Positions 8,221-19,002 of a stretch of 64,000 nucleotides of DNA are shown here, piece by piece. Position 1 is the stretch's first letter. Each line of letters starts with the position of its first letter. A program made the translations under genes and the position numbers. Origin of the DNA: Bog-756 sp963830165 (GTDB lineage: Bacteria; Actinomycetota; Acidimicrobiia; Acidimicrobiales; RAAP-2). Below the pieces are notes generated by a model that did not search any database, was not told where the DNA came from, and saw only the letters and a program-made list of their open reading frames with translations. The stretch spans positions 1 to 64,000 of the forward strand of contig CAWHKZ010000007.1 of assembly GCA_963830165.1 (NCBI GenBank). The letters run 5' to 3'.

Positions 8221-9292
8221 CCCCCGAGGCCCGCAAGGAGGTGCTCGGCCCGGCGCCGTGGACGCCGGGGTCGAGCGCGAGCCCGCCCGCCCGGTCGATC
8301 CCGAGGCCGCACCGGCCGAGGAGGCCGACGAGGTCGGGCTGCGACCGCGCACGCTCGCCGAGTTCGTCGGCCAGGGCCAGCTCACCGAGCACCTGCGGAT
8401 CGTCATCGAGGCGGCGCGTCAAGCGGGACCAGCCCGCCGACCACCTGCTCTTCGCCGGGCCGCCGGGGCTGGGCAAGACGTCGCTGGCGGGCATCGTGGC
8501 CGCCGAACTGGGCGTCGGGCTGCGGATCACCTCGGGACCGGTCCTGGTGCGGGCCGGCGACCTGGCCGCCCTGCTGACCGACCTCCAGGAGGGCGACGTC
8601 CTCTTCATCGACGAGATCCACCGCATGCACCGGGCGGTCGAGGAGATCCTCTATCCGGCCATGGAGGACTTCCAGCTCGACATCCTCATCGGCAAGGGAC
8701 CCGACGGCCCGCAGCATCCGGCTCGACCTGCCCCGGTTCACCCTGGTCGGCGCCACCACGCGGACCGGGTCTGGTGGCCGGTCCGCTGCGCGACCGCTTC
8801 GGCTTCGTCGGCCGTCTCGACCTCTACGACCCGACGGAGCTCGAGGCCATCGTGCTCCGGTCGGCCGGGATCCTCGGGCGTGCCCATCGACCCCGAGGGG
8901 GCTCGTCGCATCGCCGAGCGCTCGCGGGGACGCCCCGCATCGCCAACCGGCTGCTGCGCCGGGTGCGCGACTTCGTGGAGGTGCGGGCCGAGGGGGCGAT
9001 CACGTCGGCGGCGGCCGTGGCCGGCCTCGATGTGTTCGGGGTCGACGAGCTCGGCCTCGACAAGGTCGACCGGGCCATCCTCGACGTCCTGTGTACGCGC
9101 TTCCCGGGCCGGCCGGTCGGCCTCACCACGCTGGCCCAGTGCATCGGCGAGGAGCCGGACACCATCGAGGACGCCTACGAGCCGTACCTCCTGCAGCAGG
9201 GCCTGCTGCAGCGCACCGCGCGCGGCCGGATGGCCGGACCGCGGGCGTGGGCCCACCTCGGCCTGTCCCCGACCGAGGCGACCCTGCTCTGA
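8217..9292 (+). CDS. ruvB: Holliday junction helicase RuvB (frameshifts)
   Basis: Hexameric AAA+ motor that drives branch migration. Visible parts are LRPRTLAEFVGQ, Walker A GPPGLGKTSLAGI, Walker B DVLFIDEIHRMHRAVEE, the AMEDFQLDILIGKGP hairpin region, sensor 1 FTLVGATTRTG and arginine finger LVAGPLRDRFGF, and the C-terminal winged helix ending near GPRAWAHLGLSPTEATLL. At least six indels were located: near 8255, 8420 (T in GCGTCAAG), 8706, 8768, 8878 (extra G each) and 8936 (a G lost). The GTG at 8217 overlaps the ruvA stop; the extreme N-terminus is low complexity and uncertain. Confidence 0.93.
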
Positions 9293-9343
9293 GCGCAGCG
9301 GTGCCCGACGGCCGGTCGCCGCGCCGTCTGCCACGATGGGGGC

Positions 9344-10429
9344 GTGTCGACCGCCACCCCGATGGACGCCTACGACTACGGGCTCCCGCCGGCGGCCATC
9401 GCCCAGGAGCCGGTGGAGCCCCGCAGTGCGGCCCGGCTGCTCGTCGGACCCGGCGTCGTCGAGGGACCGGCCCCGGAGCGGGCCACGATGGCCGACCTGC
9501 CCGGACTGCTCCGTCCCGGCGACGTCCTGGTGGTGAACGACACACGGGTGCTCCCTGCCCGCCTGGCGCTGGCCAAGTCGACCGGTGGCCGGGCCGAGGT
9601 GCTGCTGGTCGAGCCCTGCGCCGACGGGAGCGACGAGTGGGTGGCGCTGGTGCGGCCCGGCCGACGGCTGCCCCCGGGGACACCGCTGGTCGAGCCCGGT
9701 GGCACGGTCCCGGTGGTGGTGGTGGGGGAGGAGCTCGACGAGGATCCCGAGGGCCCGGGCACCCGGCGGGTGCGTCTCGTCGACCCGGACGTGGTGGCCC
9801 GGGTCGGCGCCATGCCGCTGCCGCCCTACATCGAGCACGATCTGTCCGACCCCGAGCGCTACCAGACCGTGTACTCGGCCGATCGGGACCTGTCCGACCG
9901 CTCGGCGGCCGCACCGACGGCCGGGCTCCACTTCACCGCCGAACTCCTGGCGGCCTGCGCGGCGGCGGGCGCCCGGTCGCCCGGGTCGACCTCGCCATCG
10001 GGCTCGACACGTTCCGGCCGGTGACCGTGGCCACGGCCGAGGAGCACGTGATCCACACCGAGCGGTACGCGGTGCCGGAGGCGACGGCGGCGGCCTGCGC
10101 CGATGCCGGGCGGGTGGTGGCCGTGGGGACCACCGCGGTCCGGGCCCTCGAGTCGGCCGCCGCCACCGGGGCCCTCGCCGGCCGGACCGACCTCTACATC
10201 CACGGGGACTTCCGCTTCCAGGTGGTCGACGTGCTGGTGACGAACTTCCACCTGCCCCGCTCGACCCTGCTGCTCCTGGTCGAGGCCTTCTGCGGGCCGG
10301 GGTGGCGCGACCTGTACGCCAGCGGCGCTGGCCGACGGCTACCGCTTCCTCTCCTTCGGCGACGCCATGGTGGTCGGTCGGTCGGGTCCGAAGGGCCGGC
10401 CGGCGTGGCGGGTCGGGGCCGACCGGTGA
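9344..10429 (+). CDS. queA: S-adenosylmethionine:tRNA ribosyltransferase-isomerase QueA (frameshifts)
   Basis: Transfers the ribosyl part of SAM to preQ1 at the tRNA wobble base, giving epoxyqueuosine. The N-terminus reads YDYGLPPAAIAQEPVEPRSA, followed by LLRPGDVLVVNDTRVLPARL, the PLPPYIEHDLSDPERYQTVY core, APTAGLHFTAELL and FHLPRSTLLLLVEAFCG, all family hallmarks. Two breaks: a G lost near 9975 (region GARVARVDLAIGLDTF) and a G gained near 10325 before LADGYRFLSFGDAM. The start is GTG 9344, 51 nt after ruvB; a weak CACGAT box lies 6 nt upstream. The stop overlaps the GTG of tgt, as expected for genes of one pathway. Confidence 0.93.
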
Positions 10430-11615
10430 ACCCGCTGGTGGTCGACGTCACGGCCCGCGACGGAGCGGCCCGGTGCGGTCGGGTGGTGACCCCCCGGGGC
10501 TCCTACCGGACGCCGGCCTTCATGCCGGTGGGGACGCGGGGCGCGGTCAAGGGGCTCGACGCCGCCGACCTCGAGGCGCTGGGGGCCGAGATCGTGCTGG
10601 CCAACACATACCACCTCATGCTGCGTCCCGGGGCGGACGCGGTGGCCGCCCTCGGCGGCCTGCACCGCTTCACGGGGTGGCACGGCCACACCCTCACCGA
10701 CTCGGGCGGCTTCCAGGTGCACTCGCTGCGGCCCCGGGTCGACGACGACGGGGTCACCTTCGCCTCGGTCTACGACGGTGCGCCCACCCGGCTCACCCCG
10801 GAGCGGGCCGTCGAGGTCCAGGGGCTGCTCGGTGCCGACATCCAGATGGTGCTCGACGTCTGCGCGTCGCTGCCCGCCTCCCGGGAGGAGCTGCGCCTGG
10901 CCGTGGACCGCACGGCCACCTGGGCGGCGCGGGCGCGGGCCCACCACGACCGGGTCGGGGCCCGGCCCGAGGGCCAGGCCCTGTTCGGGATCGTCCAGGG
11001 TGGCACCGACCGGCAGCTGCGCGTCGAGAGCGCCCGGCGCACGGTGGCGCTGGAGTTCGACGGCTACGGCATCGGGGGCCTGTCGGTGGGGGAGCCCCGG
11101 CACGAGATGCTCGAGACGCTGGCCGCCACGGTGCCCCAACTGCCGGCCGACCGCCCCCGCTACCTGATGGGGGTGGGGGACCCGGTGGGCATGCTCGAGG
11201 CGGTGGCTCTCGGCGTCGACCAGTTCGACTGCGTGGCGCCGACCCGGGCAGGCCCGCCACGGCACGATCTGGACCACGTCGGGTCGCCTCAACCTGCGCA
11301 ACGCCGTTCACGCCACCGACGAACGGCCGCTCGACCCGGACTGTGCCGGTGCCCGACCTGCGCCCGGTGGTCGCGTGGCTACCTGCGCCACCTCTGACCG
11401 TGGGGGAGCCGACCGCCTGGCGCCTGTGCAGCATCCACAACCTGACCTATCGTGCTCGGGCTCATGGACCAGGCCCGGGCCGCCATCGCCGACGGGACCC
11501 TGCGGGCCCTGGTCCCGCACGCGGACCGCCTGGGACCGCTGGGCGCCGCGTGCCGGCGGGGCCGGGCGGCGGTCCGACCCGAGGAGCGCGCTGGGCTACA
11601 GTCGGTGCGCTGTGA
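10426..11615 (+). CDS. tgt: tRNA-guanine transglycosylase (frameshifts, end uncertain)
   Basis: Exchanges guanine for preQ1 at position 34 of GUN-decoding tRNAs. The TIM barrel is clear: TPRGSYRTPAFMPVGTRGAV, EIVLANTYHLMLRPG, the LTDSGGFQVHSL motif with the general-base Asp, the nucleophile region ALFGIVQGGTD, FDGYGIGGLSVGEP and YLMGVGDP. The zinc-binding part near 11335-11365 (DPDC, CPTCARWSRGYLRHL, and the distant His in SIHNLTY) is broken by several indels at about 11250, 11345, 11393 and 11455. The stop could be the TGA at 11613-11615 overlapping the yajC start, but the last 100 bases are ambiguous. GTG 10426 overlaps the queA stop. Confidence 0.92.
11597..11602 (+). promoter_or_regulatory. 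-10 box, possible leaderless promoter of yajC
   Basis: TACAGT 9 nt before GTG 11612, inside the end of tgt. It would let the export genes be transcribed separately from queA-tgt. Confidence 0.4.
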
Positions 11616-12170
11616 CCACCCCCATCCCCCTCCTCCACCCCAGATGACGGCCGCCCCTCGCGCCCCTCGTGGCGCGCGCCGCCACGAAGTCCTCGTCAGC
11701 GGCAGTCGTCGATCATCCTCATCCTCGTCCTCATCGGGGCGGCGTTCTACTTCCTCATCTACCGGCCCCAGCAGCAAGCGAAGGCCGCCCGGGCCCGTCC
11801 AACGCCTACGAGGTCGGCGACGAGGTCGTGACCGCGGGTGGCATCGTCGGACGGGTGCTCGACATCGACGGACGACCGGGTGACGCTCGAGACCAGCGTC
11901 GGTGCCTCCTTCGTGGTGCTCCGCCCCTACATCCTGCGCAAGCTCGAGCCGGTCGAACCCCCGACCGACGTGGTCGACGGTGGCGACGACGAGCACGACA
12001 CGACGCCGAGAGGACCCGAGGCCACCCCTCGGGCCCGCCGGAGGACGCCGGCAGCACGCCCATGGACCGGGCCCACGACCCCAACGCACCGACCACCCCG
12101 CCGCCCGCCGAGGACGGCGACGACACCGACCCCCGGGGCCCGACGGCCCCCCGACCGTCTGAGACGATGA
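11612..12170 (+). CDS. yajC: Preprotein translocase accessory subunit YajC (frameshifts)
   Basis: Small single-pass membrane protein that associates with SecDF and the translocon. The membrane helix SSIILILVLIGAAFYFLIY is followed by RPQQQ, then the soluble domain YEVGDEVVTAGGIVGRVLDI and ETSVGASFVVLRPYILRKL. An acidic, Pro-rich tail follows. Frame breaks lie between the start and the helix (around 11645-11695), near 11805 (a lost G before NAYEVGD) and near 11874 (an extra G). The start is probably GTG 11612. In one frame the tail ends at a TGA (12168-12170) overlapping the secD ATG, the arrangement expected for coupling. Confidence 0.85.
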
Positions 12171-13719
12171 AGGACAAGCGACCTCTCTGGATCAGTCTGC
12201 TGGCCGTCGTGGCCGTCGCCGTCATTGCGCTGACGGCGACGCTGGCGGCCGGTTGGTCGCCCAAGCTCGGCCTCGACCTCGCCGGCGGCCTGTCGGTCGT
12301 CTACGAGACCCACACCCCGGTCACCAACGCCGAGCTCGACACCATCGTCACCATCCTCAACGAGCGGGTCGGTAGCGGCTCGAGCGGTGCCACGGTGTCC
12401 AGCCAGGGAACCTCCAGGTGCCCTGACGGCACGCAGACCTGCGCGCTGATCGGCGCCTCGATCCCGGGCCAGAAGAACACCCAGCAGATCCTGCAACAGC
12501 TGGGTAAGACGGCCCAGCTCTTCTTCCGGCCGGCGCTCTGCTACGCCCCGGCCTACGCGGTGGCCAAGGGTGCGACCGCGTCGACCGGCCCCCTCCCGAC
12601 CTGCTCCTCGACGACGGCGCTCACCAAGGCCAACCTCGACGTGGTGCCCGACTCGAGTTCCACCAACGGCTACACCTCGAACGAGAACATCTCTGCCGAC
12701 ACGCAGTTCACCACCTATCCGTCCACCTCTCCCTACGACGACAGCAAGAACGCCACCGTCCTGCTCCCCGGCCTGCCGGGCCAGGGGACCGGGCGCTACG
12801 TGCTCGGCCCGGCCGGGCTGACCGGCGCCCAGATCAAGTCGGCCAGCGCCCAGCTCAACAGCGGCCAGTGGTCGGTGAACCTGAACCTGACCAGTCAGGG
12901 CGCGACCGAGTGGGACACCCTGGCCCAGCAGCAGTTCCACGCCATCATCGGCATCGACCTCGACGGCCAGGTGATCTCGGCCCCGATCACCCAGCCGACC
13001 CAGTCGAGCTTCACCTCCTTCGACGGCCAGGTGCAGATCTCGGGCAGCTTCACCGAGAACCAGGCCAAGGCCCTGGCCACCGAGCTCAACTACGGCGCAC
13101 TGCCGGTCCGGCTCGACCAGCAGACGGTCCAGACGGTGTCGCCGTCGCTCGGCAAGTCGTCGCTGCAGGCCGGCCTCATCTCGGGCCTCATCGGCCTGCT
13201 GGCCTGGTCATGATCTACACCGTCTTCTACTACCGGGTGCTCGGCCTGGTGGTGGTCTCCGGTCTGGCCATCACCGGCGCGCTGCTGTGGTCGATCATCG
13301 CCTGGATGGGCCAGGCCTTCAACACCACCATCGACCTCGCCGGCGTCATCGGTCTCATCGTGTCGATCGGTATCACCGTCGACTCCTACATCGTCTACTT
13401 CGAGCGATTGAAGGACGAGACCCGATCGGGACGCACCGTCCGCACCAGCGTCGACCGGGGCTTCAAGAGCGCCTTCCGCACCGTGCTGGCCGCCGACTTC
13501 GTGTCCCTGCTCGGCGCCCTGGTGCTCTACAAGTTCTCGATCGGGCCCGTCCAGGGCTTCGCCCTCTTCCTGGGCCTCTCGACCGTTCTGGACGTGATCG
13601 TCACCTACTTCTTCACCCGACCGTTCGTGATCCTGCTCGGGCGTAGCCGGAGCGCCACCGAGGCCAAGGGGATGGGCGTGGCCACCGGCCTCGGTGTGGG
13701 CTCGGGGGCACAGGCATGA
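12167..13719 (+). CDS. secD: Protein translocase subunit SecD (one frameshift)
   Basis: RND-type membrane protein that uses the proton gradient with SecF to pull exported proteins through SecYEG. MKDKRPLW precedes the first helix and the signature KLGLDLAGGLSVVYE. A large periplasmic P1 region of about 300 aa includes a Ser/Thr-rich insert and ends in IGIDLDGQVISAPITQP. The C-terminal half has five helices with GVIGLIVSIGITVDSYIVYFE and SVDRGFKSAFRTVLAADF. The break near 13203 (GGCCTGCTGGCCTGGTC) is either one C lost or two bases gained between GLIGLL and LVMIYTVFYYR. ATG 12167 is preferred to the upstream in-frame ATG at 12062, which would add an acidic low-complexity stretch. The stop overlaps secF (ATGA). 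Confidence 0.95.
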
Positions 13720-15125
13720 GCAAGGACACGACCGTGGACGACCAGGGCCGTCCCGAGGAGGGTCCGGCCGAGGAGCTCGAGGAGGAGTTCGAGGAGGAGC
13801 TGGCGCAACGCGGCCGTGCTCGAGGAGGCCGAGGAGCGGGGCGAGAAGCGCCCCAACGTCTTCCTCCGCCTGTACCGGGGCCAGACGTCCTTCGACTTCA
13901 TCGGCAACCGCCGTTGGTGGTTCGGCATCTCCGCCATCATCATCCTGGTGGGCATCCTGTCGCTGTCCACGAGGGGCCTCAACGAGGGGATCGACTTCAA
14001 GGGCGGTCAGTTCCTGGCTGGTCTCGTCCCAGACGCTGACGGTGGCCCAGGCCACCTCGGCGGCCAAGTCGGCCGGGGTGACCTCGCCGACCGTCGTGCA
14101 GCTCACCAACCAGCTGAACGGCCAGAAGCAGATCCAGGTCACGGCCGACCTGACCACGGGGACCGCCGGCCGAGGAGCAGGCCAGCCTCCTGAAGGTGCA
14201 GGCCGCCCTGGCCGACGCCGCCCACGTCGGGTCTCAACGACGTGAGCCTCAACCAGGTGGGCGCCACCTGGGGGTCGAACGTGACCAACAAGGCCATCGA
14301 GGCCCTGGTGATCTTCTTCGTCCTCGTGACCGCGTACATCTCGATACGGTTCGAGTTCAAGATGGCGGTGGCGGCGATCGTGGCCGTGTTCCACGACATC
14401 CTCGTCGTGGTCGGGCTCTACTCGCTCTTCCAATTCCAGGTCACCCCGGACACGGTGGTGGCCATCCTGACCGTGCTGGGCTACTCGTTGTACGACACCG
14501 TCGTGGTGTTCGACCGGATCCGCGACAATTCCCAGGGCCTCGGCGCGTCCGGGCGCATCACCTACTCCGAGATGGTCAACCTCTCGATGAACCAGACCCT
14601 GGCGCGGTCGATCAACACCTCGCTGGTCGCCATCATCCCGGTCCTGTCGGTGCTGCTGATCGGCTCGCTGTTCCTGGGTGCCACGTCGCTGCAGAGCTTC
14701 GGGGTGGCCCTGGTGATCGGCCTGACCAGCGGGGCCTACTCGTCGATCTTCATCGCCTCGCCCCTCCTCGCCCTGATGAAGGAGCGCGAGCCCCGCTACG
14801 TGACCATCCGTCAGCGCCTCGACGCCCGGGGTGAGCGGCGGCCGGTGCTGACCCCGGCCATGGCCGCGGCCATGGCCGGCTCCTCGGGCGGCGGACGCGG
14901 CCAGTCCAAGGCCCGCACGACCTCCGGGGTGATCCGTCCCGGTGCCGGCTCGAAGAAGGCCACCACCACGACCGCGGCCGTCGACACCGTGGTGGCCGCC
15001 GACGCGGCCGCCACCTCCGGCGCCGGATCCGCCTCGCGGGCGTCGCAGGGCTCGACCCGACCGGCCGGGAACCGCCCGCCCCCCGCCCCCGCAAGGGCAA
15101 GGGGAAGGGCGGCAAGAAGCGCTGA
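13716..15125 (+). CDS. secF: Protein translocase subunit SecF (frameshifts)
   Basis: Partner of SecD. An acidic N-terminal extension (EELEEEFEEELAQ) precedes the conserved FDFIGNRRWWFGISAIIIL and the DFKGGQFLLVSSQTL signature. The RND core includes KAIEALVIFFVLVTAYISIR, VFHDILVVVGLYSLFQFQV, YDTVVVFDRIRDN and NLSMNQTLARSINTSL. The C-terminal 120 residues are Ala/Thr-rich and end in a Lys/Gly tail, KGKGKGGKKR. Five or more indels: extra G near 13812, 14020, 14170 and 14230, and a further break in a C run near 15095 that is needed to reach the basic tail and the TGA at 15123. ATG 13716 overlaps the secD stop. Confidence 0.94.
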
Positions 15126-15192
15126 GCCCGACCGCTCCCCGTCCCGGCCCCCGCCGGGGCTGCGTCAACGCCGGTGAGGCGTCGCGTCCAGG

Positions 15193-15198
15193 TACCCT
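15193..15198 (+). promoter_or_regulatory. -10 box, leaderless promoter of relA
   Basis: TACCCT 6 nt before ATG 15205, at the start of the indel-free relA-hisS-aspS-rarA stretch. Confidence 0.5.
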
Positions 15199-15204
15199 GT
15201 AGGC

Positions 15205-17649
15205 ATGGCCCTGGCCACCCCTGTCCCCGCGGAGGGGCCCACCGAAGCAGTCGACGACAGCCTGGTCGGTTCGTCGCTGCCCGCGGCCGAGGCCGGGCTG
15301 CTGGCCCCCGTGCTGGCCTCGTTCCTGCGGCGCCACCCGGGCGACGACACCTCGATGATCGTCCGGGCCGCCGAGACGGCCACCGTGGCCCACGCCGGCC
15401 AGCTGCGGCGCTCCGGCGAGCCCTACGTCACCCACCCCATCGCCGTGGCCGGGATCGTCGCCGACCTGGGCCTCGACGCCCAGACGGTGGCCGCCGCCCT
15501 GCTGCACGACGCGGTGGAGGACACCGGGGTGACCACCGAGATCATCGACCGCGACTTCGGACCGGCCGTCGCCCTGATCGTCGAGGGCGTCACCAAGCTC
15601 GACCGGCTGCAGTTCGACTCCAAGGAGGCCCAGCAGGCGGCCACCGTGCGCAAGATGCTCGTGGCCATGGCCGACGACTGGCGGGTCCTGATCATCAAGC
15701 TCGCCGACCGTCTCCACAACATGCGGACCCTCTCGGTCATGCCCGAGTGGAAGCAGCGCCGCACCGCCCAGGAGACCCTCGACATCTACGCGCCCCTGGC
15801 CCACCGCCTGGGCATCCAGGGCGTCAAGTGGCAGCTCGAGGACCTGGCCTTCGCCACCCTCCACCCCAAGCGCTACGCCGAGATCGAGCAGATGGTGGCC
15901 AGCCGTGCCCCCCTCCGCGACGAGTTCCTGGCCCGGGTGCTGGTGGCCGTCCGCGAGCGCCTGGTGGCGTCCGGGGTGAACGCCGAGGTGACCGGGCGCC
16001 CGAAGCATCTGTGGAGCATCTACGAGAAGATGGTCGTGCGGGGCAAGGAGTTCGACGAGCTCTACGACCTGGTGGGCATCCGGGTCATCGTCGAGTCGGA
16101 GAAGGACTGCTGGGCCGCCCTGGGCTCGATCCACGCCATCTGGCCACCGGTGCAGGGCCGGTTCAAGGACTACATCAACTCGCCCAAGTTCAACCTGTAC
16201 CAGTCCCTCCACACCACGGTGATCGGCCTCGACGGCAAGCCCATCGAGGTACAGGTCCGGACCCACGAGATGCACCGGCGGGCCGAGTACGGGATCGCCG
16301 CCCACTGGGGCTACAAGGAGGGCGGCACGCGGGGTGACGCCTCGCACGGCCCGCGGGCCGACACCGGCGGGACGACGACCAAGGCGAAGCGGTCCAAGGA
16401 CGGCAAGGCCAAGTCGGAGAAGAAGTCGCCGGGCATGACCCCGGCCCAGCGGGCCGAGATGGTCGAGCGCGACCGTCGGGCCGAGCGCCTGGCCCTGGCC
16501 AAGGAGACGTCGTCCACCACGGCCGAGATCGAGTGGATGCAGCGCATCGTCGACTTCCAGAACGAGACGACGGACCCCATCGAGTTCCTCGAGGCGCTGA
16601 AGCTCGACCTCGAGGAGGACGAGGTCTACGTCTTCACCCCCAAGGGCAAGGTCATCGCCCTGACGGCCAACGCCACCCCGGTCGACTTCGCCTACAGCAT
16701 CCACACCGAGGTGGGCCACAAGTGCATCGGGGCCAAGGTCAACGGCCGGCTGGTCCCGCTCGACACCCGGCTCAACTCGGCCGACACCGTCGAGATCTTC
16801 ACCTCCAAGGCCGAGACGGCCGGTCCGTCGCGGGACTGGCTGCACATGGTGGCCTCGTCGCGGGCCCGCTCCAAGATCCGCCAGTGGTTCTCGAGGGAAC
16901 GCCGCGAGGACGCCATCGAGCTCGGCCGCGACGAGTTGATCAAGGAGTTGCGCCGCGAGGGCCTGCCGGTCCAGAAGATCGCGTCCGACAACACGCTCGG
17001 CACCCTGGCCGAGTCGATGAACTACGGCGACGTCGAGTCGCTCTACGCGGCCATCGGCGACAATCGCATCAGTGCCCGGGCCGTGACCCAGCGGATCCTG
17101 CGCGACCTGCGGGGCGGCGTCTACGAGGAGCAGCTGCCGGTCACGGCCCGCCAGCAGCCGCTGGCCTCCCGCCCCGGGCGGGCCAACTCGGCCGGGGTCT
17201 ACGTCGAGGGCCTCGACGACATGATGGTCCGGCTGTCGCGCTGCTGCACCCCGGTGCCGGGTGACGAGATCATCGGCTTCGTGACCCGGGGGCGGGGCGT
17301 GTCGGTGCACCGGGCCGACTGTGCCAACGCCGCCTCCCTGGCCAGCCGGTCCCGTGAGCGCCTCATCGAGGTCGAGTGGGACCACCGCTCCTCGAGCGTC
17401 TTCGTGGCCACCATCGAGGTCGTGGCCATCGACCGCTCCCGCCTGCTCGCCGACGTGACCAAGGTGGTGTCCGAGCACCACCTCAACATCGTGAGCGCCA
17501 ACACGCAGACCGACGCCGACCGGATCAGCCGGATGCGCTTCGACGTCGAGCTGGCCGACCCGGCCCACCTCGAGTCCGTCCTCAACCTGATCCGCCACCT
17601 GGACGCCGTGTACGACGTGTACCGGATCCTGCCCGGGAAGAAGGACTGA
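15205..17649 (+). CDS. relA: Bifunctional (p)ppGpp synthetase/hydrolase (Rel)
   Basis: Makes and degrades the stringent-response alarmone. The 814 aa contain all domains in order: HD hydrolase (about 50-200, HDAVEDTGVT with the metal-binding His101-Asp102), synthetase (about 230-400, KFNLYQSLHTTVIGLDGKP near 330), TGS (about 470-535, EDEVYVFTPKGKVIALTANA), a zinc-finger-like region with MVRLSRCCTPVPGDEIIGF, and a C-terminal ACT domain (about 730-805). Because the HD motif is complete, this is the single bifunctional Rel of actinobacteria rather than a synthetase-only RelA. A charged Lys-rich linker sits at about 385-415. The frame is intact. hisS follows 5 nt later. Confidence 0.97.
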   Translation: MALATPVPAEGPTEAVDDSLVGSSLPAAEAGLLAPVLASFLRRHPGDDTSMIVRAAETATVAHAGQLRRSGEPYVTHPIAVAGIVADLGLDAQTVAAALLHDAVEDTGVTTEIIDRDFGPAVALIVEGVTKLDRLQFDSKEAQQAATVRKMLVAMADDWRVLIIKLADRLHNMRTLSVMPEWKQRRTAQETLDIYAPLAHRLGIQGVKWQLEDLAFATLHPKRYAEIEQMVASRAPLRDEFLARVLVAVRERLVASGVNAEVTGRPKHLWSIYEKMVVRGKEFDELYDLVGIRVIVESEKDCWAALGSIHAIWPPVQGRFKDYINSPKFNLYQSLHTTVIGLDGKPIEVQVRTHEMHRRAEYGIAAHWGYKEGGTRGDASHGPRADTGGTTTKAKRSKDGKAKSEKKSPGMTPAQRAEMVERDRRAERLALAKETSSTTAEIEWMQRIVDFQNETTDPIEFLEALKLDLEEDEVYVFTPKGKVIALTANATPVDFAYSIHTEVGHKCIGAKVNGRLVPLDTRLNSADTVEIFTSKAETAGPSRDWLHMVASSRARSKIRQWFSRERREDAIELGRDELIKELRREGLPVQKIASDNTLGTLAESMNYGDVESLYAAIGDNRISARAVTQRILRDLRGGVYEEQLPVTARQQPLASRPGRANSAGVYVEGLDDMMVRLSRCCTPVPGDEIIGFVTRGRGVSVHRADCANAASLASRSRERLIEVEWDHRSSSVFVATIEVVAIDRSRLLADVTKVVSEHHLNIVSANTQTDADRISRMRFDVELADPAHLESVLNLIRHLDAVYDVYRILPGKKD

Positions 17650-17654
17650 CCACC

Positions 17655-18950
17655 GTGCCCGACAAGTCCCAGATCGCGCGCGCCCCGAAGGGCACCCACG
17701 ACGTGCTGTGGCCCGAGTCGACGCGGTGGGAGGCCCTGCTGGCCCTGTTCGCCGGCCACGCCGAGCGGGCGGGCTACGGCCTGGCCCACACACCGATCTT
17801 CGAGGACGTCCGTGTCTTCCGGAGGGGCACCGGCGAGGGCAGCGACGTGGTGGGCAAGGAGATGTACGAGTTCGAGGACAAGGGAGGCCGGGCGCTGGCG
17901 CTGCGTCCCGAGGGCACCGCCCCGCTGGTGCGGGCCTGGGTCCAGCACCGCCCGCCGCTGCCGTGGAAGGCCTGGTACGCCACGCCGGCGTTCCGCTACG
18001 AGGCGCCCCAGGCGGGGCGCTTCCGCCAGCACCACCAAGTGGGCGTGGAGGCCCTGGGGACCGCCGACCCCGATCTCGACGTCGAGGTCGTCGCCCTCGC
18101 CGACGGGTTCTACCGCTCCCTCGGGCTCGCCACCTTCGGCCTGCGGGTCAACTCCATGGGCGACGACGCCTGCCGCCCCGCGTACCTGGAGCTGCTGTCG
18201 GCCTATCTGGTCGACCGCGTCGACGAGCTGTGCCCCGAGCACCGGGGCCGGGCCGTCGAGCACCCACTGCGGGTGCTGGACTGCAAGCGCGACGCCTGCC
18301 TGGCCGCCACGGCGGGGGCCCCGACGCTGGCCGACCACCTGTGCGAGCCCTGCCGCCTGCACCTCACCCGCGTCCTGTCCGGGCTCGACGCCCTCGGCGT
18401 GGCCTACAAGGTGGACCACCGCCTGGTGCGAGGCTTCGACTACTACACCCGCACCACCTTCGAGTTCTCCTCCGACGCCCTGGGACCGTCGCAGAACGGC
18501 ATCGGCGGCGGTGGCCGCTACGACGGCATGGTCGAGATGCTGGGTGGTCCGCCCACGCCGGGCATCGGGTTCGGGCTGGGCATCGAGCGGATCCTGCTGG
18601 CCTGCGACGCCGAGGGGGTCTTCCCCGTGGACCCGACCCCGCTCGACGCGTTCGTGGTCGACACGACCGGGGGGACGGCGGCCCGGGACCTCACGGCCGC
18701 CCTCCGCGGCGCCGGCCTGTCGGCCGACCGCGCCTTCGACGACCGGTCGATGAAGGCCCAGTTCAAGGCGGCCGACAGGTCCGGGGCCCGCTGGGTCCTG
18801 GTCGTGGGTCCGGACGAGGCGGCCTCGGGTACGGTGTCACTCCGGCCCCTGCGGGGCGACGGTGACCAGCGGACCGTGCCGGTGGACGACGTGGTCGACG
18901 CCGTGCGTGCCGCCATCCGCGGTGCCGGGCCCGCCGATCCCGCCCGGTGA
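17655..18950 (+). CDS. hisS: Histidyl-tRNA synthetase
   Basis: Class II aminoacyl-tRNA synthetase charging tRNA-His, 431 aa. Motif 1 region is IARAPKGTHDVLWPES; motif 2 includes RPEGTAPLVRAWVQHR and WYATPAFRYEAPQAGRFRQH; the histidine-specific segments LVRGFDYYTRTTFEF and GGGGRYDGMVEMLGG are complete; motif 3 is PGIGFGLGIERILL. The C-terminal anticodon-binding domain begins at about residue 335 (LDAFVVDTTGG). A CKRDAC...CEPC cluster at about 215-240 has four Cys, possibly binding zinc. The GTG start lies 5 nt after relA, suggesting one transcript. The frame is intact. Confidence 0.97.
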   Translation: MPDKSQIARAPKGTHDVLWPESTRWEALLALFAGHAERAGYGLAHTPIFEDVRVFRRGTGEGSDVVGKEMYEFEDKGGRALALRPEGTAPLVRAWVQHRPPLPWKAWYATPAFRYEAPQAGRFRQHHQVGVEALGTADPDLDVEVVALADGFYRSLGLATFGLRVNSMGDDACRPAYLELLSAYLVDRVDELCPEHRGRAVEHPLRVLDCKRDACLAATAGAPTLADHLCEPCRLHLTRVLSGLDALGVAYKVDHRLVRGFDYYTRTTFEFSSDALGPSQNGIGGGGRYDGMVEMLGGPPTPGIGFGLGIERILLACDAEGVFPVDPTPLDAFVVDTTGGTAARDLTAALRGAGLSADRAFDDRSMKAQFKAADRSGARWVLVVGPDEAASGTVSLRPLRGDGDQRTVPVDDVVDAVRAAIRGAGPADPAR

Positions 18951-19002
18951 CGGCGGCGACCACGACCTCCGGCCCCGACGGGGCCCCACGAAAGGACCCA
19001 GC

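Noticed and set aside
13716..15125. Programmed ribosomal frameshifting in secF, rodA or alaS
   Set aside because: Each gene would need several events, there are no slippery heptamers, and homologues need none.
13090..17793. A 1567-codon open frame on the minus strand
   Set aside because: It lies antisense to secF and relA, is rich in Gly, Asp, His and Val as expected for the complement of GC-rich codons, and has no domain. The sense genes explain it.
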